Below are positions 1-8,970 of a DNA stretch of 64,000 nt, in pieces. The translations under genes were made by a program, and so were the position numbers. This DNA is from Massilia soli (GTDB lineage: Bacteria; Pseudomonadota; Gammaproteobacteria; Burkholderiales; Burkholderiaceae_D): contig NZ_JAFBIL020000005.1 in the NCBI RefSeq assembly GCF_016809835.1, forward strand, positions 62,001 to 126,000, given 5' to 3'. The notes beneath the pieces were generated by a model. It saw only the letters and a program-made list of their open reading frames with translations, did no database searches and was not told the DNA's origin. Each line of letters starts with the position of its first letter. The stretch's first letter is position 1.

Positions 1-1095
1 GCGCTGGGCCTGGATCTAGCGCGCGCCACGCGTGATGCGGCAAGGCCGGAGGGCATCGGCACGATTGCCGCCGCCGGTGTTGTTGCCGACTGCCACCACG
101 ACGGCGCCAACCAGCTCGGCGACCTGTCGCCAAGCCGGGTGCCCTATGCGGACTATACCGGCTACTCGCCGCGCAACCCGGCGATGCTGGTGATGGCATC
201 GACACCGCGCTCGGCAATCCTGGACCCTGGCCGCTGGCAGCCGCTCACCTACCGCAATGCCAGCGGGGCCCTCGTCACGCCCGGGTTCGCGGCTGCCTGC
301 TGGCCCCGCGTTGCGCCGTTTGCGCTGCGCACGGCGAACCAGTTCCGGCCTGGCGCGCCTGCTGCCTTCGGCAGCCCAGAATACGCAGAGCAGGCGCGCC
401 ACCTGCTCGACGTGCAGCAAGCGCTGACCGAAAAGCAAAAGGTGGTCACCGAATACTGGGCCGGCGGCGCGACCGGCGAATTACCCGCCTGCTACTGGTG
501 CCAGTTCGCCCAGTTTATCTCCGAGCGCGACGGATACGGCGACGACCAGGATGTAAAACTCTTCTTTGCGCTGGCCAACGCCAACTTCGATGCGGGCATT
601 GCGGCGTGGGATGCCAAGGTCTTTTACGACTCGGCACGGCCGATCACGGCACTGCGCTACCTGATGAGCGGCAAGCAGATCATCGGTTACGGGCCCGAAG
701 GTCCGCCGGGCGGATTGCAGCCCATCGACGGCTCGGCGTGGATGCCGTACCAGGCCGCGACCCTGCCGACGCCGCCGTTTGCCGACCATGTGTCGGGCCA
801 CAGCACCTTCAGTGCGGCGTCGGCCGAAGTGCTCAGCTTGTTTACCGGCAGTGACAAGTTCGGGCACGCGGTCAAGGTTGCTGCGGGCGCGATGCTGTAC
901 GAGCCGGGCCTGCCGTCCGAGGATGTCACGCTGCAGTGGGCGACGTTCAGCGACGCGGCCGCCGAAGCCGGGATCTCGCGGCTTTATGGCGGGATTCATT
1001 TCGCCAATGCCGATACCGCTGGTCAGGCCCTGGGACGCAAAGTTGGCGCGGAAGTGTTCGAACGCGCGCGTCGCCATTGGACCGGATCGGCCTGA
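1..1095 (+). CDS. Vanadium-dependent haloperoxidase / PAP2-family protein (5' partial)
   Basis: The reading frame is open from the first base of the window, so the N-terminus lies outside; 364 residues are visible. The visible part carries the acid phosphatase/haloperoxidase signature in order: a K-x6-RP stretch (KVFYDSARP, near 625-650), an SGH core (DHVSGHSTF, near 785-810) and an SR-x5-H stretch (SRLYGGIH, near 976-1000). In this family these residues bind vanadate or phosphate. The family contains secreted halide-oxidising enzymes and phosphatases; which activity this protein has cannot be read from the sequence. It is not obviously in an operon with the next gene, which starts 64 bases downstream. 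Confidence 0.8.
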   Translation, partial: ALGLDLARATRDAARPEGIGTIAAAGVVADCHHDGANQLGDLSPSRVPYADYTGYSPRNPAMLVMASTPRSAILDPGRWQPLTYRNASGALVTPGFAAACWPRVAPFALRTANQFRPGAPAAFGSPEYAEQARHLLDVQQALTEKQKVVTEYWAGGATGELPACYWCQFAQFISERDGYGDDQDVKLFFALANANFDAGIAAWDAKVFYDSARPITALRYLMSGKQIIGYGPEGPPGGLQPIDGSAWMPYQAATLPTPPFADHVSGHSTFSAASAEVLSLFTGSDKFGHAVKVAAGAMLYEPGLPSEDVTLQWATFSDAAAEAGISRLYGGIHFANADTAGQALGRKVGAEVFERARRHWTGSA

Positions 1096-1159
1096 CCCGG
1101 GAGGCCGGCGAATGGACCAGCCCGGTTGAAGCGCCGCCCCATCCGGTGCACACTATTGC

Positions 1160-1915
1160 ATGGTCACCGCCACCTTCCGCTTTTACGGCGAGCTCAACGA
1201 CTTCCTGCCGCGCTCAAGGCGCCGCCGGGATTTCACGATCGCTTGCGCGCGCGCCGCGACGGCCAAGCACATGATCGAGGCGATTGGCGTCCCGCACACC
1301 GAAGTCGAGCTCATCCTGGTCAACGGCGCATCGCGCACCTTCGACCAATTGCTGGGCGAAGGCGACCGCGTCGCCGTCTACCCGAAATTTGCAGCGCTCG
1401 ACATCAGCGACTTGCAGCGCGTGCGTGCGGGTCCGCGCGCGTTTCGCTTCGTCGCCGACGCCCACCTGGGCGGCCTGGCGCGCCTGCTCCGCATGGCCGG
1501 TTTCGACACGCTGTACGACAACAACTATATGGATGAGGAAATCGAGCAGATATCGCTCACGGACCAGCGCATCGCGCTCACGCGCGACCGCGAGTTGCTC
1601 AAGCGCCGCGGCATTACGCATGGCTGCTATGTCCACGCGATTCGATCGGAGGAGCAATTGAGGGAAATTGTCATGCGGCTTGATTTGGCTGGCAGCATCG
1701 CGCCGTTCACGCTGTGCCTGAAGTGCAATGCGCCGCTACAGCGCGCCGCCAGGGCCGACGTGCTCGAGCGCCTCCCGGCGCGCGTGCGCGCGCATCACAG
1801 CGAGTTTTGCACCTGCGGCATCTGCCAGGGCGTCTTCTGGAAAGGCTCGCACTGGCAGCGCATGTGCGCGGTGCTCGCCAGAGCGACCGCGCCAGGGAGC
1901 GTCAATCGTTCTTGA
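1160..1915 (+). CDS. Mut7-C RNase domain protein with N-terminal ubiquitin-like domain
   Basis: A 251-residue protein. The first ~85 residues resemble the Mut7-C-associated ubiquitin-like (ThiS/MoaD-type) fold, ending in a GEGDRVAVYP stretch. Residues ~95-240 match the Mut7-C PIN-like RNase domain, with the VADAHLGGLARLLR start and a zinc ribbon formed by CLKC and CTCGIC. The family is widespread in bacteria and predicted to act on RNA, but the bacterial substrate is not known. Its last codons overlap the 3' end of the convergent apbC gene by 14 bases, so the two stop codons lie inside each other's genes. The ATG at 1160 fits the start of the ubiquitin-like domain. Confidence 0.85.
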   Translation: MVTATFRFYGELNDFLPRSRRRRDFTIACARAATAKHMIEAIGVPHTEVELILVNGASRTFDQLLGEGDRVAVYPKFAALDISDLQRVRAGPRAFRFVADAHLGGLARLLRMAGFDTLYDNNYMDEEIEQISLTDQRIALTRDRELLKRRGITHGCYVHAIRSEEQLREIVMRLDLAGSIAPFTLCLKCNAPLQRAARADVLERLPARVRAHHSEFCTCGICQGVFWKGSHWQRMCAVLARATAPGSVNRS

Positions 1916-2990
1916 TGACGATGCTAGGGAACTTGCTGGTCATATCCTTGGCCTTTTCGGCGACTTTGACGGCAACCTTGCGCGCGATCTCTTTATAGAT
2001 CGTCGCCACCGGGCCATCCGGCTCGGCGACCACGGTCGGGCGGCCTGAATCGGTCTGCTCGCGGATCGCCATCGTCAGCGGCAGCGCGCCGAGGAATTCG
2101 ACGCCGAAGTCGGCGCACATCTTCTCGCCGCCGCCATGGCCAAAGATGGCCTCGGCATGGCCGCAGTTGGAACAGATGTGCGTGCTCATGTTTTCAACGA
2201 CGCCGAGGATCGGAATGCCGACCTTCTCGAACATTTTCAGGCCCTTGCGCGCGTCGAGCAGCGCGATGTCCTGCGGCGTGGTCACGATGACGGCGCCGGT
2301 GACGGGAACTTTTTGCGACAGGGTCAGCTGGATGTCGCCGGTGCCCGGCGGCATATCGACGACCAGGTAGTCCAGGTCGCGCCAGTTGGTCTGCTCCAGC
2401 AACTGGGTCAGCGCCTGGACCACCATCGGGCCGCGCCACACCATCGGCTCGTCGGGATCGATCATGAAGCCGATCGACGATACCTGCAGGCCATGGTTTT
2501 CCAGCGGCTCCATGGTTTTGCCGTCCTTGGTCTCAGGCCGGCCGTTAATGCCGAGCATCATTGGCTGCGACGGACCGTAGATATCCGCGTCCAGCACGCC
2601 AACTGCCGCACCTTCTGCCGCCAGCGCCAGGGCCAGGTTGACGGCGGTCGTCGATTTGCCGACGCCGCCCTTGCCCGACGCGACGGCGATGATGTTCTTA
2701 ACATTAGGCATCAGCTTGAGGCCGCGCTGTACGGTATGCGAAATAATCTTCGAATACACATTGGCGCTGACCGTTTCGGCGCCCGGCATGCCCTGCAAGG
2801 CCGAGGTGACGGCGCTGCGGATCGCATCGATCTGGCTGCGCGCCGGGTAGCCAAGTTCGACGTCCAGCGAAATGTTGCCGCCTTCGACCTTGATGTTCTT
2901 GATGGATTTTGAGGTAACGAAGTCTTTCTGGGTATTCGGATCGATAACGGCGGACAACCGTGCCTTGACGTCTTCTGCAGTAATGCTCAT
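1902..2990 (-). CDS. apbC: Iron-sulfur cluster carrier P-loop ATPase ApbC (Mrp/NBP35 family)
   Basis: A 362-residue protein. It has an N-terminal MIP18/DUF59-type domain (~1-90) and then a deviant Walker A motif (SGKGGVGKST) and a MinD-like ATPase core with a conserved WRGPM stretch. A CxxC pair (ICSNCGH) near residue 260 is the expected iron-sulfur cluster ligand at the dimer interface. The protein carries and transfers Fe-S clusters in the cytosol. I chose the ATG at 2988-2990 because it gives the usual N-terminus (MSITAEDV); the frame stays open further upstream but that part is not family-like. It is divergent from metG with a ~150 base spacer. Confidence 0.95.
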   Translation of the reverse strand: MSITAEDVKARLSAVIDPNTQKDFVTSKSIKNIKVEGGNISLDVELGYPARSQIDAIRSAVTSALQGMPGAETVSANVYSKIISHTVQRGLKLMPNVKNIIAVASGKGGVGKSTTAVNLALALAAEGAAVGVLDADIYGPSQPMMLGINGRPETKDGKTMEPLENHGLQVSSIGFMIDPDEPMVWRGPMVVQALTQLLEQTNWRDLDYLVVDMPPGTGDIQLTLSQKVPVTGAVIVTTPQDIALLDARKGLKMFEKVGIPILGVVENMSTHICSNCGHAEAIFGHGGGEKMCADFGVEFLGALPLTMAIREQTDSGRPTVVAEPDGPVATIYKEIARKVAVKVAEKAKDMTSKFPSIVIKND

Positions 2991-3140
2991 TGTGAATCTC
3001 CGTGGGTGATCCGATAAGTTTAGCGCAAATCGCCTTGGGCGACCTTGTAAAAACGGCAAACCTTGGCATTCCCCTATGCGCAGGAAGGTCATCCGCTGTT
3101 AAAATGCATCCCTTCATCTACCAACAAGTGCACTTCCACC

Positions 3141-5282
3141 ATGACACGCAAGCTGTTCGTCACCACCGCCCTGCCCTACGCAAATGCTGCCTTCCACATC
3201 GGCCACATGATGGAATACATCCAGGCCGACATCTGGGTGCGGTTCCAGCGAATGCAGGCCGACGGCGGAAAACAGCGTGAAGTGCACTTCGTCTGCGCCG
3301 ACGACACCCACGGCACGCCGATCATGATCGCGGCCGAGAAGGAAGGCATCACGCCGCAGGAATTCGTCGCCAAGATCGCCGCCGGACGCCAGCAATACCT
3401 GGACGGCTTCCACATCGCGTTCGACAACTGGTACTCCACCGATTCGCCGGAGAATGTCGAGCTGTCGCAGGGCATCTACCGCAAGCTGCGCGATGCCGGC
3501 CTGATCGTTACCAAAACGGTCGACCGCTTCTTCGACCCGGTCAAGGGCATGTTCCTGGCCGACCGCAACATCAAGGGCGAATGCCCGAAGTGCGGCGCCA
3601 AGGACCAGTACGGCGACAACTGCGAAGTCTGCGGCGCGGCCTACCAGCCGACCGAACTGGTGAACCCGTTCTCGGTCTTCACCGGCTCGACCCCGATCCT
3701 CAAGCCGTCCGAGCAGTACTTCTTCGCGCTGTCCGATCCGCGCTGCTACACCTTCCTCAAGGAATGGCTGAACACGCCGGGCCGCCTGCAGTCCGAGATG
3801 GTCAACAAGGTCTCCGAGTGGCTGGGCGAAGCCGGCGAAAAGCTGGCCGACTGGGACATTTCCCGCGACGCCCCTTACTTCGGCATTCCGATTCCTGATG
3901 CCCCGGGCAAGTTCTTCTACGTCTGGCTGGACGCGCCGGTCGGCTACCTGGCCAGCCTGAAGAATTATTGCAGCAAGAACGGCATGGACTTCGATGCCCT
4001 GCTGAACGACCCTGCCACCGAACAAGTCCACTTCATCGGCAAGGACATCGTGTCCTTCCACCTGCTGTTCTGGCCGGCGATGCTGAATTTTGCCCAGCAC
4101 CCGATCATCGACAAGCTGAAGGTCAACGTGCACGGCCACCTGACCGTCAACAACGAAAAGATGTCGAAGTCGCGCGGCACCGGCATTTCGCCGCTGCGCT
4201 ACCTTGACCTGAAGATGAACCCGGAATGGCTGCGCTACTACATCGCCTTCAAGCTGAACGCGAAGGTTGAAGACCTCGACTTCAACGGCGAAGACTTCGT
4301 GGCCCGCGTCAACAGCGACTTGATCGGCAAGTACGTCAACATCGCCAGCCGCTGCGCCGGCTTCATCGCCAAGAAATTCGACGGCAAGCTGGCCGCCACC
4401 CTGTCGCCGCAGGCCCAGCAGTGGATCAGCCGCGCGCTGACCAACGACGGCGCCGAGCGCCAGGCCAGCATCGCCCACCATTTCGAGCACCGCGAGTTCG
4501 GCAAGGCGCTGCGCGAGATCATGGAAATCGCCGACATCACCAACCAGTACGTCGACGAGAACAAGCCGTGGATCCTGGCCAAGGACGACAGCAAAATCGC
4601 CGAACTGCACGATGTCTGCACCGCCGCGCTGATCCTGTTCCGCCAGCTGACCATCCTGCTCTCGCCGGTGCTGCCGCAGGTTGCCGCGCGCGTCTCGGAG
4701 TTCCTCAACGACGACAGCATCAGCTGGGCCGACACCACGGGCGACGCCGTCTACCGCACCATGCTCGGTCGCACCATCGGCGCCTACAGCCATCTGATGA
4801 CGCGCGTTGACGCCAAGATGGTCGACGCGCTGTTCGACCGTCCAGCCGCGCCTGCGATTGCCGCACCAGCGGCCGCGCCTGCCGCGGCGCTTGCGCCGGC
4901 CGCACCGGCGGTCCGAGATCCTGGCGTGGAAGAACTGGCGCCCGAAATCAAGATCGACGACTTCACCAAGGTCGACCTGCGCATCGCGAAGATCGTCAAC
5001 TGCGAACACGTCGACGGTTCCGACAAGCTGCTGCGCCTGACGCTCGACGTCGGCGAGGGCCGCCTGCGCAACGTGTTCTCCGGCATCAAGTCCGCCTACA
5101 AGCCGGAAGAACTGGTCGGCAAGCTGACCGTGATGGTCGCCAACCTGGCGCCGCGCAAGATGAAGTTCGGCGTCTCCGAAGGCATGGTCCTGTGCGCCTC
5201 GGGTGACGACGAGAAAGTCAACCCGGGCCTGTACCTGCTGGAACCATGGCCGGGCGCGCAGCCGGGCATGCGCATCAGCTAA
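3141..5282 (+). CDS. metG: Methionyl-tRNA synthetase
   Basis: A 713-residue class I aminoacyl-tRNA synthetase that charges tRNA-Met. The HIGH motif is near residue 22 (FHIGH), the KMSKS loop is intact (KMSKSRG), and a zinc knuckle with four cysteines (CPKC and CEVC) lies around residue 150. After the anticodon-binding domain comes an Ala/Pro-rich linker (~570-600) and a C-terminal OB-fold tRNA-binding domain ([12 protein letters not shown] to the end), as in dimeric MetG enzymes. The ATG at 3141 gives the standard start ([15 protein letters not shown]); an in-frame extension to 3063 is not family-like. A TAAAAT-like hexamer lies about 40 bases upstream of the ATG. Confidence 0.98.
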   Translation: MTRKLFVTTALPYANAAFHIGHMMEYIQADIWVRFQRMQADGGKQREVHFVCADDTHGTPIMIAAEKEGITPQEFVAKIAAGRQQYLDGFHIAFDNWYSTDSPENVELSQGIYRKLRDAGLIVTKTVDRFFDPVKGMFLADRNIKGECPKCGAKDQYGDNCEVCGAAYQPTELVNPFSVFTGSTPILKPSEQYFFALSDPRCYTFLKEWLNTPGRLQSEMVNKVSEWLGEAGEKLADWDISRDAPYFGIPIPDAPGKFFYVWLDAPVGYLASLKNYCSKNGMDFDALLNDPATEQVHFIGKDIVSFHLLFWPAMLNFAQHPIIDKLKVNVHGHLTVNNEKMSKSRGTGISPLRYLDLKMNPEWLRYYIAFKLNAKVEDLDFNGEDFVARVNSDLIGKYVNIASRCAGFIAKKFDGKLAATLSPQAQQWISRALTNDGAERQASIAHHFEHREFGKALREIMEIADITNQYVDENKPWILAKDDSKIAELHDVCTAALILFRQLTILLSPVLPQVAARVSEFLNDDSISWADTTGDAVYRTMLGRTIGAYSHLMTRVDAKMVDALFDRPAAPAIAAPAAAPAAALAPAAPAVRDPGVEELAPEIKIDDFTKVDLRIAKIVNCEHVDGSDKLLRLTLDVGEGRLRNVFSGIKSAYKPEELVGKLTVMVANLAPRKMKFGVSEGMVLCASGDDEKVNPGLYLLEPWPGAQPGMRIS

Positions 5283-5361
5283 GCCTGTGTTGTTGTAGTA
5301 CTGAGCCGGCAGAACCCAGGTTCGCCTGTCCTAAAATCATTTTTAAGTGATCAAAAACCTT

Positions 5362-6681
5362 ATGACCGAATTGACTTCCTTGAGGCACATCCCTCACGCC
5401 AACCTGTATCGCAAGGGCGACGTGTTCGTCCTGTTCGGCGAACTGTTTGGCCGCGGCTATGTAAACGGCCTGATCGACGAAGCGCGTGCCGCCGGCATGA
5501 CGATCGTCGGCATCACGGTCGGCCGCCGCGACGAAGAAGGCAAGCTGCGCGCGCTGACGACGGAAGAGCACGCGGAAGCCGAGGAAAAGCTGGGCGGACG
5601 CATCATCAATGTCCCGCTGATGGCCGGTTTCGACATGGACGCGCCGGAAGGCGAAAAGAACCCGACCGAACTGCTGTCGGGCATCACCCTGAAGGGCTGG
5701 CAGGAAGACAAGCTGGACTGGGACGCGATCGAGCGTTGCCGCGAAGCGGGCGTACGCCGCTTCACCACGTCGGTGGCCCAGGTCATGCAGGACATCGACA
5801 AGCTGATCCCGGACGGCGCAAACGCGTTCTTCGCCCACACGATGGCCGGCGGCATTCCGAAGATCAAGGCCTTCCTGGCCATTGCCAACCGCATCTACAA
5901 AGGCCGCGGCGACCGCTTCATGTCCTCGCGCGCCCTGCTCGACAGCGACCTGGGCAAGCTGATCCTGATGAACTTCGACGAAGTCACCGCCAACACCCTG
6001 CAGCACTTGATTACCGGCAGCGCCGCGATCCGTGAACGCCTCGAGCGCACCGGCGGCCAGGTGCGCTATACGGCCTACGGCTACCACGGCACCGAGATCC
6101 TGATCGACGGCCAATACCAGTGGCAGACCTACACCAACTACACCCAGGGCTACGCCAAGATGCGCCTGGAAAGCGTCGCCGCCGCCGCCTGGCAGCAAGG
6201 CGTGTCCGCCACCGTCTTCAACTGCCCGGAAATCCGCACCAACTCGTCGGACATTTTTGTTGGCGTCGAACTGTCGCTGTTCCCGCTGCTCAAAGCATTG
6301 AAAAAAGAAGGCGGCGGCGCCTGGGCCGACCAGCAATGGCAGATCTGCCAGAACTTGCTGGAAGACGGCAGCTCGCTCGACGGCCTGCTCGACACCATCG
6401 AGAAGTACAACAACGACGCCACCAGCGCGCGCTTCCGCGACTTCGCCGCCTGGCCGATGGACAACACGCCGGAGCTGGCAGACGTGATGATCGGCACCTC
6501 CGAGGACATCACCAAGATGCACAAGGACCGCAAGGAACTGATCACCGACCACCTCAGCTCGCTCGTGCTGGAAGGCGCCGGCCCGCTGATGTTCCACGGC
6601 GCCGCCGAAAAGATCGGCCCGGTCCTGTGGCTGAACCACGACATCATCGCCAAGCAACTGAACGCGCTGCATCCGGATTAA
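5362..6681 (+). CDS. Putative NAD(P)-dependent reductase, FabMG-type enoyl-ACP reductase family (tentative)
   Basis: A 439-residue protein of a family I associate with the name 'enoyl-ACP reductase FabMG family', from memory of similar betaproteobacterial proteins; I am only moderately sure. Visible support: a GxxxGxG nucleotide-binding stretch (GELFGRG) at residues 26-32 followed by a helix, and a Tyr/Lys pair at Tyr257 and Lys266 with eight residues between, the spacing known from FabV-type reductases. Long conserved-looking blocks lie around NCPEIRTNSSDIF. I chose ATG 5362; a GTG at 5347 is in frame but adds only MIKNL. It stands alone downstream of metG and is followed by a strong hairpin. 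Confidence 0.55.
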   Translation: MTELTSLRHIPHANLYRKGDVFVLFGELFGRGYVNGLIDEARAAGMTIVGITVGRRDEEGKLRALTTEEHAEAEEKLGGRIINVPLMAGFDMDAPEGEKNPTELLSGITLKGWQEDKLDWDAIERCREAGVRRFTTSVAQVMQDIDKLIPDGANAFFAHTMAGGIPKIKAFLAIANRIYKGRGDRFMSSRALLDSDLGKLILMNFDEVTANTLQHLITGSAAIRERLERTGGQVRYTAYGYHGTEILIDGQYQWQTYTNYTQGYAKMRLESVAAAAWQQGVSATVFNCPEIRTNSSDIFVGVELSLFPLLKALKKEGGGAWADQQWQICQNLLEDGSSLDGLLDTIEKYNNDATSARFRDFAAWPMDNTPELADVMIGTSEDITKMHKDRKELITDHLSSLVLEGAGPLMFHGAAEKIGPVLWLNHDIIAKQLNALHPD

Positions 6682-6690
6682 ACCGGCTTG

Positions 6691-6726
6691 GTGGGGCGGA
6701 CGCCGGCTGCGCCGGGTCCGCCCCAC
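6691..6726 (+). terminator. Hairpin downstream of the FabMG-type gene
   Basis: An 11-base perfect inverted repeat (GTGGGGCGGAC and its complement) encloses a 14-base loop that can itself pair (CCGG/CCGG). It starts 10 bases after the stop codon and is followed by a weak T-containing stretch. It probably ends the upstream transcript before the DUF3460-scpA-panC unit. Confidence 0.55.
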
Positions 6727-6789
6727 GTCATTTCAATTGCCCTGAGCTAAACGCGTTAAAATAGCTGGTTCGCCTCACCTATTGCATAT

Positions 6790-6999
6790 ATGAAACTCTC
6801 CAAACAATTCAGCCTGTACGAATCCGACCACACCAAGTTCATCAATGAACTGAAGGCCAAGAATCCAGGCATCGAAGAAGGCCAGCGTGAAGGCCGCGCG
6901 CTGCTGTGGGACAAGGCGCCGCTGACCCTGAACGAACAGGACCGCCGCGCCGAATCGCGCGTCAAGCAGCAGCCGTACGTGTACCAGAACAAACTCTGA
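6790..6999 (+). CDS. DUF3460 family small protein
   Basis: A 69-residue, highly charged, soluble protein beginning MKLSKQFSLYESDHTKF and ending in a basic/aromatic tail (QQPYVYQNKL). This matches the small DUF3460 family of betaproteobacteria, which has no known function. It lacks a signal peptide or membrane segment. It lies 11 bases upstream of scpA, so the two are probably co-transcribed. Confidence 0.85.
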   Translation: MKLSKQFSLYESDHTKFINELKAKNPGIEEGQREGRALLWDKAPLTLNEQDRRAESRVKQQPYVYQNKL

Positions 7000-7010
7000 C
7001 CGAACCGATC

Positions 7011-7883
7011 ATGTCGCCAGACGCGGCCGCCGGCGCACTCGCCGGCACCGTCGTTGAACCGGACGCCGGCGCCGCCGCCGTACCGGAGCAGCCAGCCGCA
7101 CCCGACGCCGCAGTAGCACGCCTGTACGGCGAGCCGTTGCTGCGCATGCCGACCGACCTGTTCATTCCGCCCGACGCGCTTGAAATCTTTCTCGACGCCT
7201 TCGAAGGCCCGCTCGACCTGCTGCTGTACCTGATCCGCAAGCAAAACTTCAACATCCTCGACATTCCGATGGCGCAGGTCACCCTGCAATACCTGAAGTA
7301 CGTCGACCAGATCCGCCTGCACAACCTGGAACTGGCCGCCGAATACCTGTTGATGGCGGCGATGCTGATCGAGATCAAGTCGCGCATGCTGCTACCGCAG
7401 CGCAAGAGCGAAGGCGACGACGAAGCCGGCGACCCGCGTGCCGAACTGGTGCGCCGCCTGCTGGAATACGAACAGATCAAGCTGGCCGCCTACGACCTCA
7501 ACGCCGTGCCGCAGCTCGACCGCGACTTCATCCGCCCGCAGCTGTTCATCGAGCAAAGTTCGGTGCCGGCGTGGCCCGACGTCGACGTCGGCGACCTGCA
7601 GCGCGCCTGGATGGACGTGCTCAAGCGCGCCAAGCTGACCCAGCATCACCGGATCAGCCGCCAGGAACTGTCGGTGCGCGAGCACATGACATCGATATTG
7701 CGCCAGCTGCAGTCAAGCCGCTTCGTCGAGTTTGCCGACCTGTTCGACGGCCAGGGCAGCGTGCCGATCGTGGTCGTGCACTTCGTCGCCATGCTTGAAC
7801 TGGCCAAGGAAACGCTGATTGAAATTACCCAGGCCGAACCGTTCGCCCCGATCTATGTGCGACTGGCGTATTCGCCAGCGTAA
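7011..7883 (+). CDS. scpA: Segregation and condensation protein A
   Basis: A 290-residue kleisin subunit of the SMC-ScpAB condensin complex, which organises the chromosome for segregation. After an Ala/Pro-rich N-terminal tail (~1-50) comes the ScpA core beginning with FEGPLDLLLYLIRKQNFNI (near residue 62) and the AAEYLLMAAMLIEIKSRMLLP helix. The C-terminal winged-helix part (~215-290) ends in VRLAY. The ATG at 7011 lies just after the DUF3460 stop; an open frame upstream overlaps DUF3460 and is not family-like. scpB is not in the window. Confidence 0.95.
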   Translation: MSPDAAAGALAGTVVEPDAGAAAVPEQPAAPDAAVARLYGEPLLRMPTDLFIPPDALEIFLDAFEGPLDLLLYLIRKQNFNILDIPMAQVTLQYLKYVDQIRLHNLELAAEYLLMAAMLIEIKSRMLLPQRKSEGDDEAGDPRAELVRRLLEYEQIKLAAYDLNAVPQLDRDFIRPQLFIEQSSVPAWPDVDVGDLQRAWMDVLKRAKLTQHHRISRQELSVREHMTSILRQLQSSRFVEFADLFDGQGSVPIVVVHFVAMLELAKETLIEITQAEPFAPIYVRLAYSPA

Positions 7884-7907
7884 GGCCGCACCCCATTACT
7901 GTCTTAG

Positions 7908-8759
<852 letters not shown>

Positions 8760-8767
8760 CGACGCAA

Positions 8768-8914
8768 CCTTCCAAAATCGGGAACCTTCCAAAATCGGGG
8801 ACAGACCGGGTCACGGTGACCACCATTTTAGAATGTTCTAAAATGGTGGTCTGTCCCCGATTTTGGAATGAAATGGTGGTCACCGTGACCCGGTCTGTCC
8901 CCGATTTTGGAATG
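8768..8914. repeat. Mosaic of nested inverted and direct repeats (REP-like)
   Basis: This 147-base block directly follows panC. A perfect 42-base inverted repeat has arms at 8787-8828 and 8871-8912. Between them is a second perfect inverted repeat of 14 bases around a 2-base centre (about 8819-8848). The phrase GGTCTGTCCCCGATTTTGG occurs at 8848 and 8892 in direct orientation, and an inverted partial copy at 8768 precedes the full one at 8787. There is no coding frame. The arrangement looks like several insertions of one short palindromic repeat unit, similar in style to REP elements mobilised by Y1 (RAYT) transposases; no such transposase is in the window. Confidence 0.85.
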
Positions 8915-8922
8915 TTTGGGCG

Positions 8923-8956
8923 AAAAAAACCGGAGCGCGTGGCTCCGGTTTTTTTA
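8923..8956. terminator. Bidirectional terminator between panC and the EAL/HDOD gene
   Basis: The stem AAAAAAACCGGAGC pairs perfectly with GCTCCGGTTTTTTT across a five-base loop (GCGTG). It has A-runs on one side and T-runs on the other, so it can end transcription from both the panC side and the convergent minus-strand chemotaxis operon. Confidence 0.9.
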
Positions 8957-8970
8957 TTGGCGGCCCGCGT

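Noticed and set aside
2991-3140. SAM or other riboswitch upstream of metG
   Set aside because: No conserved riboswitch core is visible in the 150-base spacer.
3114-5009. 631-codon minus-strand frame opposite metG
   Set aside because: metG on the other strand is unmistakable; the antisense frame has no family-like blocks.
5362-6681. Deoxyhypusine synthase assignment
   Set aside because: The length and some repetitive acidic blocks recalled this family, but the conserved lysine and NAD-site motifs of deoxyhypusine synthase are not seen.
8768-8914. Complete insertion sequence
   Set aside because: There is no transposase frame between or next to the inverted repeats.
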